Of a DNA stretch of 64,000 nucleotides, positions 24,885-33,431 are shown one piece after another. The DNA is from Shimia_B sp038525525 (GTDB taxonomy: Bacteria; Pseudomonadota; Alphaproteobacteria; Rhodobacterales; Rhodobacteraceae). How positions within the stretch are numbered: the stretch's first letter is position 1; each line of letters opens with the position of its first letter. Position numbers and translations under genes: made by a program. Where the stretch lies: assembly GCA_038525525.1 (NCBI GenBank), contig JBCBHO010000004.1:62001-126000 (forward strand), read 5' to 3'. The notes under the pieces were generated by a model, which was given only the letters and a program-made list of their open reading frames with translations, had not been told where the DNA came from and searched no databases.

Positions 24885-25681
24885 GCTTGCGGACATACGC
24901 CGTCGCGTACCTGATCTTTCTTTACCTGCCGATCTTCCTGTTGCCGCTCTTCGCGTTCAACGATTCAACGATCATCGCCTTCCCGCTCGACGGCTTCACC
25001 TTCCGCTGGTTCGGCGAGCTCTGGACGACGCCCGCGCTCCATGACGCGGTGCAGAACTCTGTCTTCATCGCGCTGGTGACGGCGGTCTTCTCCACGATCC
25101 TCGGCATCTGCGCGGCGCGCGCCGGAGCGAAATACGATTTCCCACTCAAGCGGTCGATCCTCGGGCTCATCATGGTGCCACTCGTGCTGCCAGAGATCAT
25201 CGTGGGCGTCTCGCTCCTCGTCGTGGTCGTGCAGCTCTTCGATTGGAGCCTGAGCACCTGGACGGTGATCGCGGCCCATGTCCTGATCTGCACGCCGTTT
25301 TCCATCGCCATCCTCAATGGCGCCTTCCAAAACATCGACACCTCGCTCGAGGAGGCCGCGCTCGATCTGGGCGAGACGCCGGTCTCCACCTTCCGCCTCG
25401 TGACGCTGCCGCTCGTGATGCCGGGCATCATATCCTCGCTCCTCATCTCCTTCACGATCAGCCTCGACGAGTTCATCATCGCCTTTTTCCTCACCGGGGC
25501 GGAGCCCACGATGCCGGTCTATATCTGGGGGCTCCTGCGCTTCCCGCAGCAGCTTCCGGCGGTCATGGCGCTCGGGACGATCCTCGTGGTGCTTTCCATC
25601 GTGCTTCTCATCATCGCCGAGTACTTTCGCCGCAAGGGCCTCGCTCGCGCGGGCCTCAGGGACAAGGGGGGCTTCCTGTGA
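24881..25681 (+). CDS. ABC transporter permease, PotC-like
   Basis: The second permease (266 residues) has six hydrophobic helices and the EAA loop EAALDLGETPVSTFRLVTLPLVMPG. The segment FTISLDEFIIAFFLTGAEPTMPVYIW is typical of PotC-family subunits. It is coupled by overlap to the upstream permease (ATGA) and the downstream ATPase (GTGA). It would form the heterodimeric channel with its partner; the substrate may be a polyamine, but no binding protein is encoded nearby to confirm it. Confidence 0.9.
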   Translation: MSLRTYAVAYLIFLYLPIFLLPLFAFNDSTIIAFPLDGFTFRWFGELWTTPALHDAVQNSVFIALVTAVFSTILGICAARAGAKYDFPLKRSILGLIMVPLVLPEIIVGVSLLVVVVQLFDWSLSTWTVIAAHVLICTPFSIAILNGAFQNIDTSLEEAALDLGETPVSTFRLVTLPLVMPGIISSLLISFTISLDEFIIAFFLTGAEPTMPVYIWGLLRFPQQLPAVMALGTILVVLSIVLLIIAEYFRRKGLARAGLRDKGGFL

Positions 25682-26778
25682 CCGACGCGGCCAGAGACGC
25701 CATCATCTCGCTTCGCGACGTGGACAAGTTCTACGGCGACTACCACGCACTCCGGGACGTGAGCCTCGATATCGCGGAGGGCGAATTCTTCTCGCTCCTG
25801 GGCCCGTCGGGCTGCGGGAAGACGACGCTTCTGCGCACGATCGCGGGCTTCGAGGACGCCAGCGACGGGACGCTCATGCTCGCCGGCAAGAACATGAAGG
25901 GCGTGCCCGCCAACCGGCGGCCCACCAACATGGTGTTTCAGAGCTACGCGATCTTTCCGCATCTCGACGTGGCCCAGAACGTGGCCTTCGGGCTGCGCAA
26001 GCGTCGCGATCTCGATGCCGCCGCGAAGGCGCGGCAGGTGGAGGAGGCGCTAGCCATGGTGGGGCTCGGCGGCTTCGAGCATCGTGCGGCCCACGCACTT
26101 TCCGGCGGGCAGCGGCAACGCGTGGCACTCGCCCGCGCGCTGATCCTGAGGCCCAAGGTGCTGCTTCTCGACGAGCCGCTCTCGGCGCTCGACAAGAAGA
26201 TGCGCGAACAGATGCAGGGCGAGCTTCGCAGGCTCCAGCGGCAGGTGGGCATCACCTTCATCCTCGTCACCCACGACCAGGAAGAAGCGCTCATCATGTC
26301 GGATCGTATCGCCGTCATGTTCGAGGGCGAGATCGCGCAGGTGGCCGATCCGCAGACGCTCTACCGCCGTCCGAAGACCAAGAAGGTCGCCGATTTCATC
26401 GGGGTGATGAACTTCCTGCCCGCTGAGGCGCGGAGAGAGGGCGCATCGATCAAGGTGGAGATCGCGGGCCTCGGCCAAGCCACGCTCGACGTGGATCAAT
26501 GCCCGGGCGGCGCCGTAAGCGGGCCCGCGCAGGTGGGCATCCGCCCCGAGCTCATGACGCTTGCCTTCGAAGGCGAGCAGCACCCGGCTGTGGTCGAAGG
26601 GCAAGTGGCCGAGCAATACTACTACGGCGACATGACCTATTACGACGTGCGCCTCGCGGGGGTGCCGGAGCCCGTGACGCTCTCGATGAAGAACATCGTG
26701 GGCCGCCCCGTGCTCGAGCGGGGCGCCACGGCCCGCGTCGCGTGGGATCCGCGGGCGCTGGTGCTCTTCTCGGAGTAG
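25678..26778 (+). CDS. ABC transporter ATP-binding protein, PotA-like
   Basis: The 366-residue ATPase has Walker A LLGPSGCGKTTLLRTIAGF, Q-loop NMVFQSYAIFPHLDV, ABC signature LSGGQRQRVALARAL, Walker B VLLLDEPLSALDKKMRE and the switch histidine in VTHDQEEALIMSDRI. The C-terminal ~130 residues form a TOBE regulatory domain. This layout is that of PotA/CysA-type import ATPases that energise the two adjacent permeases. The GTG start at 25678 overlaps the permease stop; a 435-base longer open frame upstream is not coding. Confidence 0.93.
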   Translation: MTDAARDAIISLRDVDKFYGDYHALRDVSLDIAEGEFFSLLGPSGCGKTTLLRTIAGFEDASDGTLMLAGKNMKGVPANRRPTNMVFQSYAIFPHLDVAQNVAFGLRKRRDLDAAAKARQVEEALAMVGLGGFEHRAAHALSGGQRQRVALARALILRPKVLLLDEPLSALDKKMREQMQGELRRLQRQVGITFILVTHDQEEALIMSDRIAVMFEGEIAQVADPQTLYRRPKTKKVADFIGVMNFLPAEARREGASIKVEIAGLGQATLDVDQCPGGAVSGPAQVGIRPELMTLAFEGEQHPAVVEGQVAEQYYYGDMTYYDVRLAGVPEPVTLSMKNIVGRPVLERGATARVAWDPRALVLFSE

Positions 26779-26837
26779 AGCGGCAAACGCCTGCTCTGCG
26801 TCCTAGCCGCGTCATGGCCTTCGATGGCCCGTTTCCC

Positions 26838-27461
26838 TCAGACCTCCTCGTCCGCCGGGATCAGGCCGAGACCGCGCAGGTAGATGCCGATGCCGGTCTC
26901 CAGGAGGTCCTCGGGCGGGTAAGGGCTCTTGGTGCCGGGCGTGCCACGGGCAAAGAGCTCCACCACGCCGTGGCTCATGGCCCAGACATGGGCCGAGAAC
27001 ATCTGCGGCGGCGGGCGCTTGTCGGGCGGGATGTGCTTCGACAAGTCCGCCGCGGCTTTCTCGAGAACCCCGGTCGCGCGGCTGGCCACGTCGTTCAGTT
27101 CCGGTGTCCTCTGCGGCGAGATCCCGGATTCGAACATCGCCACGTAATGCCCGGGGAAGCGCCTCGCGAAGGCCAGATAGGCGCGCCCCACCGTCTCGAA
27201 CGCCGCCAGAGCCGAGGGCTGGCCCTTGTCATAGGCATGCTCCATGAGATCGGCGAAGATCCCGTAGCCCTGCCGCGCTGCTTCGGCGATGAGATCCTCG
27301 CGCCCCTCGAAATGCCGGTAGACGGCGGCGGGCGTCACTCCGGCGTCCTTGGCGGCCTCCGAGAGCGTGAAGCCCGTGGGCCCCTTCTCCTCGATCAGCC
27401 GCAGGGCCGCATCCACGAGGGCCTGGCGCAGGTTGCCGTGATGATAGCCGCGCTTAGGCAT
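26838..27461 (-). CDS. TetR/AcrR-family transcriptional regulator
   Basis: The 207-residue regulator opens PKRGYHHGNLRQALVDAALRLIEEKGPTGFTLSEAAKDAGVTPAAVYRHFEGREDLIAEAA, a complete TetR helix-turn-helix. The C-terminal ligand domain ends with a TetR_C-like helical bundle. The start (27461) overlaps the end of the polyphosphate kinase gene by 8 bases, so the regulator is probably expressed from the same message. Its inducer and targets are unknown. Confidence 0.9.
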   Translation of the reverse strand: MPKRGYHHGNLRQALVDAALRLIEEKGPTGFTLSEAAKDAGVTPAAVYRHFEGREDLIAEAARQGYGIFADLMEHAYDKGQPSALAAFETVGRAYLAFARRFPGHYVAMFESGISPQRTPELNDVASRATGVLEKAAADLSKHIPPDKRPPPQMFSAHVWAMSHGVVELFARGTPGTKSPYPPEDLLETGIGIYLRGLGLIPADEEV

Positions 27462-28320
27462 GCCAGATGTCGATGCTGCCCGCGACGTCGCGGTCGCAGG
27501 TCCCGAGCGCGTCGTCGTCTCGGCCCGCATAGTCAAAGCGCGTGAGGACGTCGCGGATCGCGTTGAGCCGCGCGCGGCGCTTGTCGTCGCTGCGCACCAC
27601 CGTCCAGGGGCAGGGGTCATTGGTGCGGGTGAGGGTTTCGCGGATCGCTTCGGTGTAGGCATCCCAGCGGTTGAGGCCCTCCACGTCGATCCAGCTCAGC
27701 TTCCACTGCTTGAGGGGATCGCTTTCACGATCGAGAAACCGCTTGAGCTGCGTGGCGCGCCCCACATTGAGCCAGAACTTGATGAGATGGATGCCGTCGC
27801 TGCGAAGCATCTCTTCGAAGGGGCCCACCTGGCCGAACCAGAGCTCCCGCTCCCCTGGCGTGCAGAACTCGAAGACGTGCTCCACGACGCCTCGATTGTA
27901 CCAGGAGCGGTCGAAGAAGACGATCTCGCCCTCGGCCGGGAGATGCGCGATGTAGCGTTGGAAGTACCAGCTCGCCGCCTCGCGATCCGACGGCTTGGAG
28001 AGCGCCACGACCCGCGCGGAGCGCGGATTGAGGTTTTCGCGGAAGCGCTTGATCGTGCCGCCTTTTCCCGCCGCGTCCCGCCCTTCGAAGACGATGGCCA
28101 CCCGCTGGCCGGTCTCCTTCACCCAGGCGAGGAACTTGACGAGCTCGATCTGGAGCGCGTCGTAGCGCTCTTCGTAGTCCTTGCGGTCGAGCCGTTCGGC
28201 ATGGGGGTAATCGGGCTCGAGGATATCGCCTTTCTGCGCGCCCTCGATGAGCGCGCGCACCTCCGTGGGCGCGGCCTCCTCGAAGTGGCGCGTGATGGCG
28301 GCGTCGAAGGGTTTGCCCAT
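27454..28320 (-). CDS. ppk2: Polyphosphate kinase 2 (PPK2 family)
   Basis: PPK2 enzymes phosphorylate nucleotides with polyphosphate. The 288-residue protein has the Walker A motif VFEGRDAAGKGGTIKRF, the segment EREAASWYFQRYIAHLPAEG-like surroundings (here DREAASWYFQRYIAHLP), and the Walker B/lid region FFDRSWYNRGVVEHVFEFC. WIDVEGLNRWDAYTEAI is another family block. The length and single domain suit class I PPK2, which favours NDP to NTP conversion, but the subclass is an inference. It overlaps the tetR gene. Confidence 0.93.
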   Translation of the reverse strand: MGKPFDAAITRHFEEAAPTEVRALIEGAQKGDILEPDYPHAERLDRKDYEERYDALQIELVKFLAWVKETGQRVAIVFEGRDAAGKGGTIKRFRENLNPRSARVVALSKPSDREAASWYFQRYIAHLPAEGEIVFFDRSWYNRGVVEHVFEFCTPGERELWFGQVGPFEEMLRSDGIHLIKFWLNVGRATQLKRFLDRESDPLKQWKLSWIDVEGLNRWDAYTEAIRETLTRTNDPCPWTVVRSDDKRRARLNAIRDVLTRFDYAGRDDDALGTCDRDVAGSIDIWHA

Positions 28321-28362
28321 GCGCGTCTCCTCGTGCCTGTGGAATATGGCGGTGCCGGGGGC

Positions 28363-29352
28363 CTAGCGCAATCCGGCGGTGAGGCCGGCGCGCTCGGCGG
28401 CGCGGTCGATGGCGGCCTCGACCTCGGCGGCGGCGTTGTGTTGCGGCATGTGCCCGATGCCCTCGAGCACGGTGAGCGCGGCCCCGGGGGCCTGCCCGGA
28501 GAGCGGGATCGAGTGCACGGCAAGCGGCACGATGTCATCGGCATCGCCGTGCACGATCTCGATGGGCATGGTGAGCGCGGCATAGCCCGGGACCATCTCG
28601 ATGATGTGGGGCTTGAGGCCGTGGACCTGCCGCCCGTTGGCATAGAGCGTTTCCCGCCGGGCCGAGAGGCGCGGACCGATGTAGTCGGAGTAGCCTTGGG
28701 GCGCGTCTTGGGGGCGGAAGATCCCGGCCACAGTGCCCGCGACGTATCCGTCTGGGACAAAGGCCGTGGCGAGCGGGTTGAAGATCGGGCCGATGATCGG
28801 GTGCGAGGTGACATTGTAAAACCAGCCGAGACCGCCCTCCCACTCGTTGGAGACCCCGCCGACCATCACGATCCCCGCAGTCCCTTCGGGCCGCTCGAGC
28901 GCCCAGGCCATGGCCACGGCCCCGCCGAAGGAATGGCCCAGCACGACGGGCTGCGACACCTCGAGCGCGTCGGCGGCGTCCTGGAGGAAGCGCGCCTGCT
29001 CGCGCGGGGTCTCCGCCGCGCGGGAAAAGACGCCGTAATCCTCGATCCGCCCGGTATATCCGAGCCCGGGACGGTCGAAGACGGTGACGCGGTACCGGTC
29101 GGTCAGGCGATCCATGAAGGCGAAGGTGAAATCCCGCGTCGATCCGCCGGCGCCGTGCAGAAGAATGATGTCGGGGCCCTCTCCGCGCTGCACGTAATGG
29201 ACGGGCACGCCGTCCACCTCCACGAAGGCGCCTTCGGGCGGGAAGGCGGCCTCGGTCCGCTCCTCTTTGGCCGCAGCGAGGGTGCGCACGCCAAGGACGG
29301 TGCCCGCGACGACGAGGACAAGGACGAGGAGCAACATGGTTTTACCTGTCAC
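28363..29352 (-). CDS. Alpha/beta hydrolase, membrane-anchored or secreted
   Basis: The 329-residue protein starts with a hydrophobic segment (MLLLVLVLVVAGTVLGVRTL) that can act as a signal anchor. The hydrolase core has the oxyanion HG-type motif LLHGAGGSTRDF and the nucleophile elbow VLGHSFGGAVAMAW. A late histidine sits in LEGIGHMPQHN. The substrate is unknown; esterase, lipase or epoxide-hydrolase relatives fit. The start overlaps the metA stop by 4 bases, but no functional link to methionine synthesis is evident. Confidence 0.88.
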   Translation of the reverse strand: MTGKTMLLLVLVLVVAGTVLGVRTLAAAKEERTEAAFPPEGAFVEVDGVPVHYVQRGEGPDIILLHGAGGSTRDFTFAFMDRLTDRYRVTVFDRPGLGYTGRIEDYGVFSRAAETPREQARFLQDAADALEVSQPVVLGHSFGGAVAMAWALERPEGTAGIVMVGGVSNEWEGGLGWFYNVTSHPIIGPIFNPLATAFVPDGYVAGTVAGIFRPQDAPQGYSDYIGPRLSARRETLYANGRQVHGLKPHIIEMVPGYAALTMPIEIVHGDADDIVPLAVHSIPLSGQAPGAALTVLEGIGHMPQHNAAAEVEAAIDRAAERAGLTAGLR

Positions 29353-30305
29353 TTGGTTGTCTTCCGGAGGTCTGTTTGAGCCTGACCGATGAGCGCGGCC
29401 TCATATGGCGTTGTCAGATAAATCTCGGAGAGCCAATTGCCATAAAGGAGATGCGCGTGAGAGCGCCAGCGGTTCTGCGGCTTGGCCGTGGGATCATTGC
29501 CAGGGAAATAGTCGACAGGCATCCCAATCTCGGCACCCTCGACCTGCGCGTTCTCGAGATCGCGGGCATATTCCTCCGCGAGGGTGGTCGAGTCGTATTC
29601 GAAGTGGTTGAAGACGTAGATCGCCCGGTGGGCCGGGTCCTCCACGAGCGCTGGCCCCACGGCATCGGAATGCAGGAGGATCGGCAGCCCGGCCGCCTCG
29701 ATCTCGGCCTTGCGCATCTCTGTCCAGCGGCTCACAGGCATGGCGAGATCGTCGGAAAATCCGCGCAGATAGGGGCTTTCCGGCGCGAAGTTCATGTGTC
29801 GGTAGCAGCCGAAGAGCTTCTCTGGCAAAAGGTGCTTCGCCACCCCGTGGAAGTGATGGATCATCGCCATCCCGCCCCAGCAGACGCCGAAGGTGGAATG
29901 CACGTGGCTCTGCGTCCATTCCATCACCTCGGTGAGCTCGTCCCAGTAGGTCACGTCCTCGAAGGGCAAGTGCTCGATGGGCGCGCCGGTGATGATGAGC
30001 CCGTCGAACTTCTCGGCCTTCACCTCCTGGAAGGGCCGGTAAAAGGCCTCCATGTGCTCCTCGGCGGTGTTCTTGGAATAGTGCTCGCTCATGCGGATGA
30101 GGTGGAAATCAATCTGCAGCGGTGTCGCGCCGATCAGCCGGGCAAACTGGTTCTCCGTCTGGATCTTCTTCGGCATGAGGTTCAGGAGCCCGATCTTGAG
30201 CGGGCGGATGTCCTGGCGGGCAGCGAAGCCCTGATCCATCACCATCACCCCCTCCCGGGAGAGGACGTCGTAGGCGGGCAAGTCGGAGGGAAGCGTGATC
30301 GGCAT
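29349..30305 (-). CDS. metA: MetA, homoserine O-acyltransferase (predicted acetyl-specific)
   Basis: MetA activates homoserine for methionine synthesis. The 318-residue protein has the family opening NLMPKKIQTENQFARLIG. The catalytic cysteine is C142 (FGVCWGGMAMIHHF), and the His/Glu pair is in VFNHFEYD (about 234 and 236). Residue 111 is glutamate (TGAPIEHLPFEDVTYW); studies of Bacillus and E. coli enzymes tie Glu111 to acetyl-CoA and Gly111 to succinyl-CoA use. Acetyl-CoA specificity is therefore predicted. Only 11 bases separate it from the upstream P-loop gene, so no own riboswitch or promoter is visible. Confidence 0.93.
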   Translation of the reverse strand: MPITLPSDLPAYDVLSREGVMVMDQGFAARQDIRPLKIGLLNLMPKKIQTENQFARLIGATPLQIDFHLIRMSEHYSKNTAEEHMEAFYRPFQEVKAEKFDGLIITGAPIEHLPFEDVTYWDELTEVMEWTQSHVHSTFGVCWGGMAMIHHFHGVAKHLLPEKLFGCYRHMNFAPESPYLRGFSDDLAMPVSRWTEMRKAEIEAAGLPILLHSDAVGPALVEDPAHRAIYVFNHFEYDSTTLAEEYARDLENAQVEGAEIGMPVDYFPGNDPTAKPQNRWRSHAHLLYGNWLSEIYLTTPYEAALIGQAQTDLRKTTK

Positions 30306-30316
30306 GGGAGGCGCAG

Positions 30317-31180
30317 TTAAGCCGCGCGGCGCTTGGCTTCAATGGCGTCTGCCACTGCGTCGATGAAATCCGCCTGGCTGGCCACCTTTTCGAAGGCGCC
30401 CGAGGGGATCGTGACGCCCCAGCGCGCCATGGCGGCATAGCGCGGCTGTCGATGGGCGAGCGCGCGGGCATAGGTCCAGCGCACGAAGTCGTCGGGATCG
30501 ATCTCTACCTCCGCGCGCCCGGCCGTGTAGTCTGCCCAACAGGCCTCGAGGAAGGCGGGTTGGTAGCACATGGGCTTCGGGTCTGCGTCGAAGCGCTTGA
30601 TGAGGGTCTCCGTATGGGCGGCGTCGCCCTCGATCCAGACCGGGAGCATATGGGCACTGATCTCGGTCATGATCGGGTCGGCCGGGTCGGTGCCATCGGC
30701 CACCTCACAGAGCGATCCCGAACTGTCGCAGATGAAATGCGGGTAGCCATAGAGCGCCTTGGCCCGGTCGATGAAAGGCACGGCGTCGCGCGTGGCGTCG
30801 CGCTCGGCGGCGTGGTGGAGGGCCTGTCTGCGCTGGTATTCAGCCAGGCTGAGCCCGCCCGCCGCCGGATTGCCCGGCTTGCCGAGATAGGTGGAGAGCG
30901 GCGCGAGGTTCTCGAACGTGATGTTGGAGGCGACGTAGATCGAATCCGAGCGCAGAAGCTCCGCGAGAAACGGGTTCTTCATCGCCTCGGCCTTGAAGTT
31001 GTCCGCGATGTGCTCGCCCATGTATCGCGTGCCGATGCGGTAATCGACGGAGTAGTGAAACCAGCCCCCGCTCTCGCGGAGCATCTGGCTCACATGGGTC
31101 TTGCCGAGCCCGGACATGGCAAAAAGGCAGACGCGCTTTTCCGGTGCGGCGCGCCAGTCTGCGGCGGTCTTGTAGATCAT
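30317..31180 (-). CDS. P-loop ATPase/kinase-like protein of unknown role
   Basis: The 287-residue protein has an N-terminal P-loop, CLFAMSGLGKTHVSQMLRES (about residues 18-37), shortly after the start. Other notable stretches are HYSVDYRIGTRYMGEH and SIYVASNITFENLAPLSTYLGKPGN. It lacks recognisable ABC or AAA signatures and looks like a small-molecule or sensory kinase-type NTPase. I do not recognise a named family. The ATG at 31180 is chosen because the N-terminal P-loop fits; the open frame extends 417 bases further. It lies directly upstream of metA, same strand. Confidence 0.7.
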   Translation of the reverse strand: MIYKTAADWRAAPEKRVCLFAMSGLGKTHVSQMLRESGGWFHYSVDYRIGTRYMGEHIADNFKAEAMKNPFLAELLRSDSIYVASNITFENLAPLSTYLGKPGNPAAGGLSLAEYQRRQALHHAAERDATRDAVPFIDRAKALYGYPHFICDSSGSLCEVADGTDPADPIMTEISAHMLPVWIEGDAAHTETLIKRFDADPKPMCYQPAFLEACWADYTAGRAEVEIDPDDFVRWTYARALAHRQPRYAAMARWGVTIPSGAFEKVASQADFIDAVADAIEAKRRAA

Positions 31181-31200
31181 GGGCGTGGCGCGGCTCTCGT

Positions 31201-32127
31201 TCAGTCGCGCTGTCTTAGCGAGCTGCCGCGCGCGGGAAAAGGGGTTTTGCCCGCGAGGATGAGGAGGCCCGCGGCGAGAATGGCGAAGCCCACGAAGGCA
31301 CGCGGGGCGAGTGTCTCTGCGAGGAAGACGGCGCCGAGCACGATGGCGATGGGTGCAATAAGGAGCGTGCAGATCATCAGGTTCCCCGATCCCGCCATGG
31401 CGAGCACGCGGTAGTAGAGGAGGTAGGCCGCCGCAGTCGCGATAACGGTGACGTAGGCGATGGCCGCCCATGTTTCCCCGCCGAGTGCGAGGGAGAGCGG
31501 CCCCTCGACACCCCAGGCCAGCGGCACCATCACGAGGGTGGAGGCCGTCAGCATGCCCGCCGCCTGCACGAGCGGGTGAAGCCCCTTGAGAAACCACCGC
31601 GCCCAGACCCCGGCCATGGCGTAAGACAGCGTCGAGGCCACGACCGCGATCTGCCCAAGGCTCGTGAGATCCAGCGTGGCGAGCGTGCCTATGCCGATGG
31701 CCGTCGCCACCCCGAAAAAGCCCAGCGTGACGCCAAGGAGCTTCCGGCCGCTCAGCCGCTCATCCGCGAGGAAGAGCGCCGCGACGAGTACGCCCCAGAA
31801 CGCCGTCCCCGCGTTCAGGATCGCGACGAGCCCGCTTTCCACGTGAAGCTGCGCCCACGCCTGGAGCGTGAAGGGCACCGCGTTGTTGAGAAGCCCCATG
31901 CCCAAGAAGCTAACGAGGAGGCGCGCCGAGAGCGGGAGAGGCAGCCGGAGGACGGCCACAACTGCCCAGAGGAGGAGACACGCCCAGCCTACGCGGTGGG
32001 CCACCACCGTCAGCGGCCCGATCGTGTCGAGCGCGACGCGCACGCTCAGAAACGTGCCGCCCCAGATGAGAGATAGAAGCAGGAGCTCACCCCAGGCCCG
32101 CGGGCCCATCGTCATTTGCGTCGCCAT
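31201..32127 (-). CDS. EamA-family (DMT) transporter
   Basis: This 308-residue protein contains ten hydrophobic segments in two EamA repeats, opening GELLLLSLIWGGTFLSVRVALDTIGPLTVVAHRVGWACLLLW. The conserved glutamate-containing SGRKLLGVTLGF and SYAMAGVWARWFLK blocks lie between the halves. Drug/metabolite exporters of this family move amino acids, nucleosides or other metabolites outward; the substrate is not predictable. It is 20 bases upstream of the P-loop gene on the same strand. The start may be the second ATG (MTMGP). Confidence 0.88.
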   Translation of the reverse strand: MATQMTMGPRAWGELLLLSLIWGGTFLSVRVALDTIGPLTVVAHRVGWACLLLWAVVAVLRLPLPLSARLLVSFLGMGLLNNAVPFTLQAWAQLHVESGLVAILNAGTAFWGVLVAALFLADERLSGRKLLGVTLGFFGVATAIGIGTLATLDLTSLGQIAVVASTLSYAMAGVWARWFLKGLHPLVQAAGMLTASTLVMVPLAWGVEGPLSLALGGETWAAIAYVTVIATAAAYLLYYRVLAMAGSGNLMICTLLIAPIAIVLGAVFLAETLAPRAFVGFAILAAGLLILAGKTPFPARGSSLRQRD

Positions 32128-32187
32128 GGCAGCGGATTAGCGTGGGCTGCGCGCGTTTTGCATCCCGAAACTTGCGCAAAACGAATA

Positions 32188-32211
32188 AGCCCCGGCGCGA
32201 CGGCCGGGGCT
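32188..32211 (-). terminator. Hairpin terminator after the FadL-like gene
   Basis: AGCCCCGG (32188-32195) and CCGGGGCT (32204-32211) pair around an 8-base loop 21 bases past the minus-strand stop at 32233. On the minus strand the stem is followed by TATTCG, a weak T run. It separates the FadL-like gene from the EamA gene. Confidence 0.75.
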
Positions 32212-32232
32212 CTTAACTGGATGGTGCTTTAA

Positions 32233-33318
32233 TCAGAAGGCGAAGCCGACCCGGACGCCCACACCAATCACTTCGTTGTCGTCAAAGTTCACATCGCCCA
32301 CGAGACCATTTTCGACGATCTGATCGCCGGGAATGCCATAGGTGATGCCGCCGGAGATCGTGACGCCGCCGTCGAGGGCATAGGAGCCGGATACCGCGAT
32401 GCTGCTGAGGCCGGTGGTCGGTGCAAGAGCCGTGGTGGACGGGATGACGCCCTGCTCCTCATAGGTGTAGGACACTGCGACCGAGAGCTCTTCCGAAAGG
32501 CGACGGCCCACACCCACGGTGTAGGTGATGGTGTCATCTTCGAAGTTTACATACTCCGCCGGGCTCACGCCTGGCACGCCATCGCCGGGCGTGGTCAGGT
32601 TGAACCCGCCCCAGCCGACCCAACGGACGGTACCGAAGACGAGCGTGTCCTGTGCAACGCCGGTCTGGAAGTCGAGGTTGATGCTCTCCGGGAATTCCAC
32701 GTCAAACGCAGTGTCCACGCCGTTCTCCGTTGCGGTGAACTCGGACGTGATCGCGCTCGAATAGGTGAGCGCCACGCGCAGCGCGATGTCCTCGCGCTCG
32801 TAGGCGGCACCCACAACCGTGCCGAGATCGAAGCTCGATTCAGCGGAGAGAAGGGCAGGGGTCGCGCCGAAGAAGGTCAGGATGCTGCCTTCCACGCTCA
32901 GCGCGCGCACACCACCGTGGACGCTGAAGCCATTGGCGAGTTCGTAGCGGCCAAGCACCGTTACGGCGTCCGACTCGATGTCGGCGAAGCCGCCGAAGAA
33001 GGGCACGCCTGCGTCATACTCAACGAGCGCCCCCAACGGCTGGTCATAGATCACCGAAAGGCTGAGCGCGTCGGAAAGCTGCTGTTTGAAGGCAAAGCCC
33101 GTCTGTTGGTAGGAGCCGAGCGGGCTCGCCACGCCACCGGTGAAGCTGCCGTTGGCCTCGGGGCTCACATTGCCGAAGGAGAACTGAGCATAGCCGCCCA
33201 TCTCGCCGGTGTCCTGAAAAATGACGCCGATGTTCTGCCCGGAGCGGTCGATCCCGCCAGCGGATGCAGCGGATGCTGCGATGGCGAGTGCGGCGCTCGT
33301 CGTGAGGTATTTTTTCAT
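32233..33318 (-). CDS. FadL/OmpP1-type outer membrane porin-like protein
   Basis: The 361-residue protein begins with a signal peptide MKKYLTTSAALAIAASAASA followed by GGIDRSGQNIGVIFQDTGEMGG, close to the start of FadL-family barrels. The rest consists of alternating beta-strand sequence, and the chain ends in phenylalanine (VGVRVGFAF), the outer-membrane C-terminal signature. FadL proteins import hydrophobic compounds such as long-chain fatty acids. It is transcribed alone with its own terminator. Its sequence is slightly lower in GC than the neighbourhood. Confidence 0.85.
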   Translation of the reverse strand: MKKYLTTSAALAIAASAASAGGIDRSGQNIGVIFQDTGEMGGYAQFSFGNVSPEANGSFTGGVASPLGSYQQTGFAFKQQLSDALSLSVIYDQPLGALVEYDAGVPFFGGFADIESDAVTVLGRYELANGFSVHGGVRALSVEGSILTFFGATPALLSAESSFDLGTVVGAAYEREDIALRVALTYSSAITSEFTATENGVDTAFDVEFPESINLDFQTGVAQDTLVFGTVRWVGWGGFNLTTPGDGVPGVSPAEYVNFEDDTITYTVGVGRRLSEELSVAVSYTYEEQGVIPSTTALAPTTGLSSIAVSGSYALDGGVTISGGITYGIPGDQIVENGLVGDVNFDDNEVIGVGVRVGFAF

Positions 33319-33431
33319 GTTATCTCTTCCCTATGCGGCACTCCCAGACGCCGCTCTGCGCGCAACATCCGGCATGTTCACAAAACGGTCAATTTATGAC
33401 GCCGCGTTACAAGCCTGCGTTGAAAAAAGCG

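Noticed and set aside
27460..29379. A 639-codon plus-strand open frame
   Set aside because: Antisense to ppk2 and the alpha/beta hydrolase gene; composition is a shadow and no domain is visible.
30306..30316. Search for a SAM-II riboswitch before metA
   Set aside because: Only 11 bases lie between the upstream gene stop and the metA start, so there is no room for a riboswitch.
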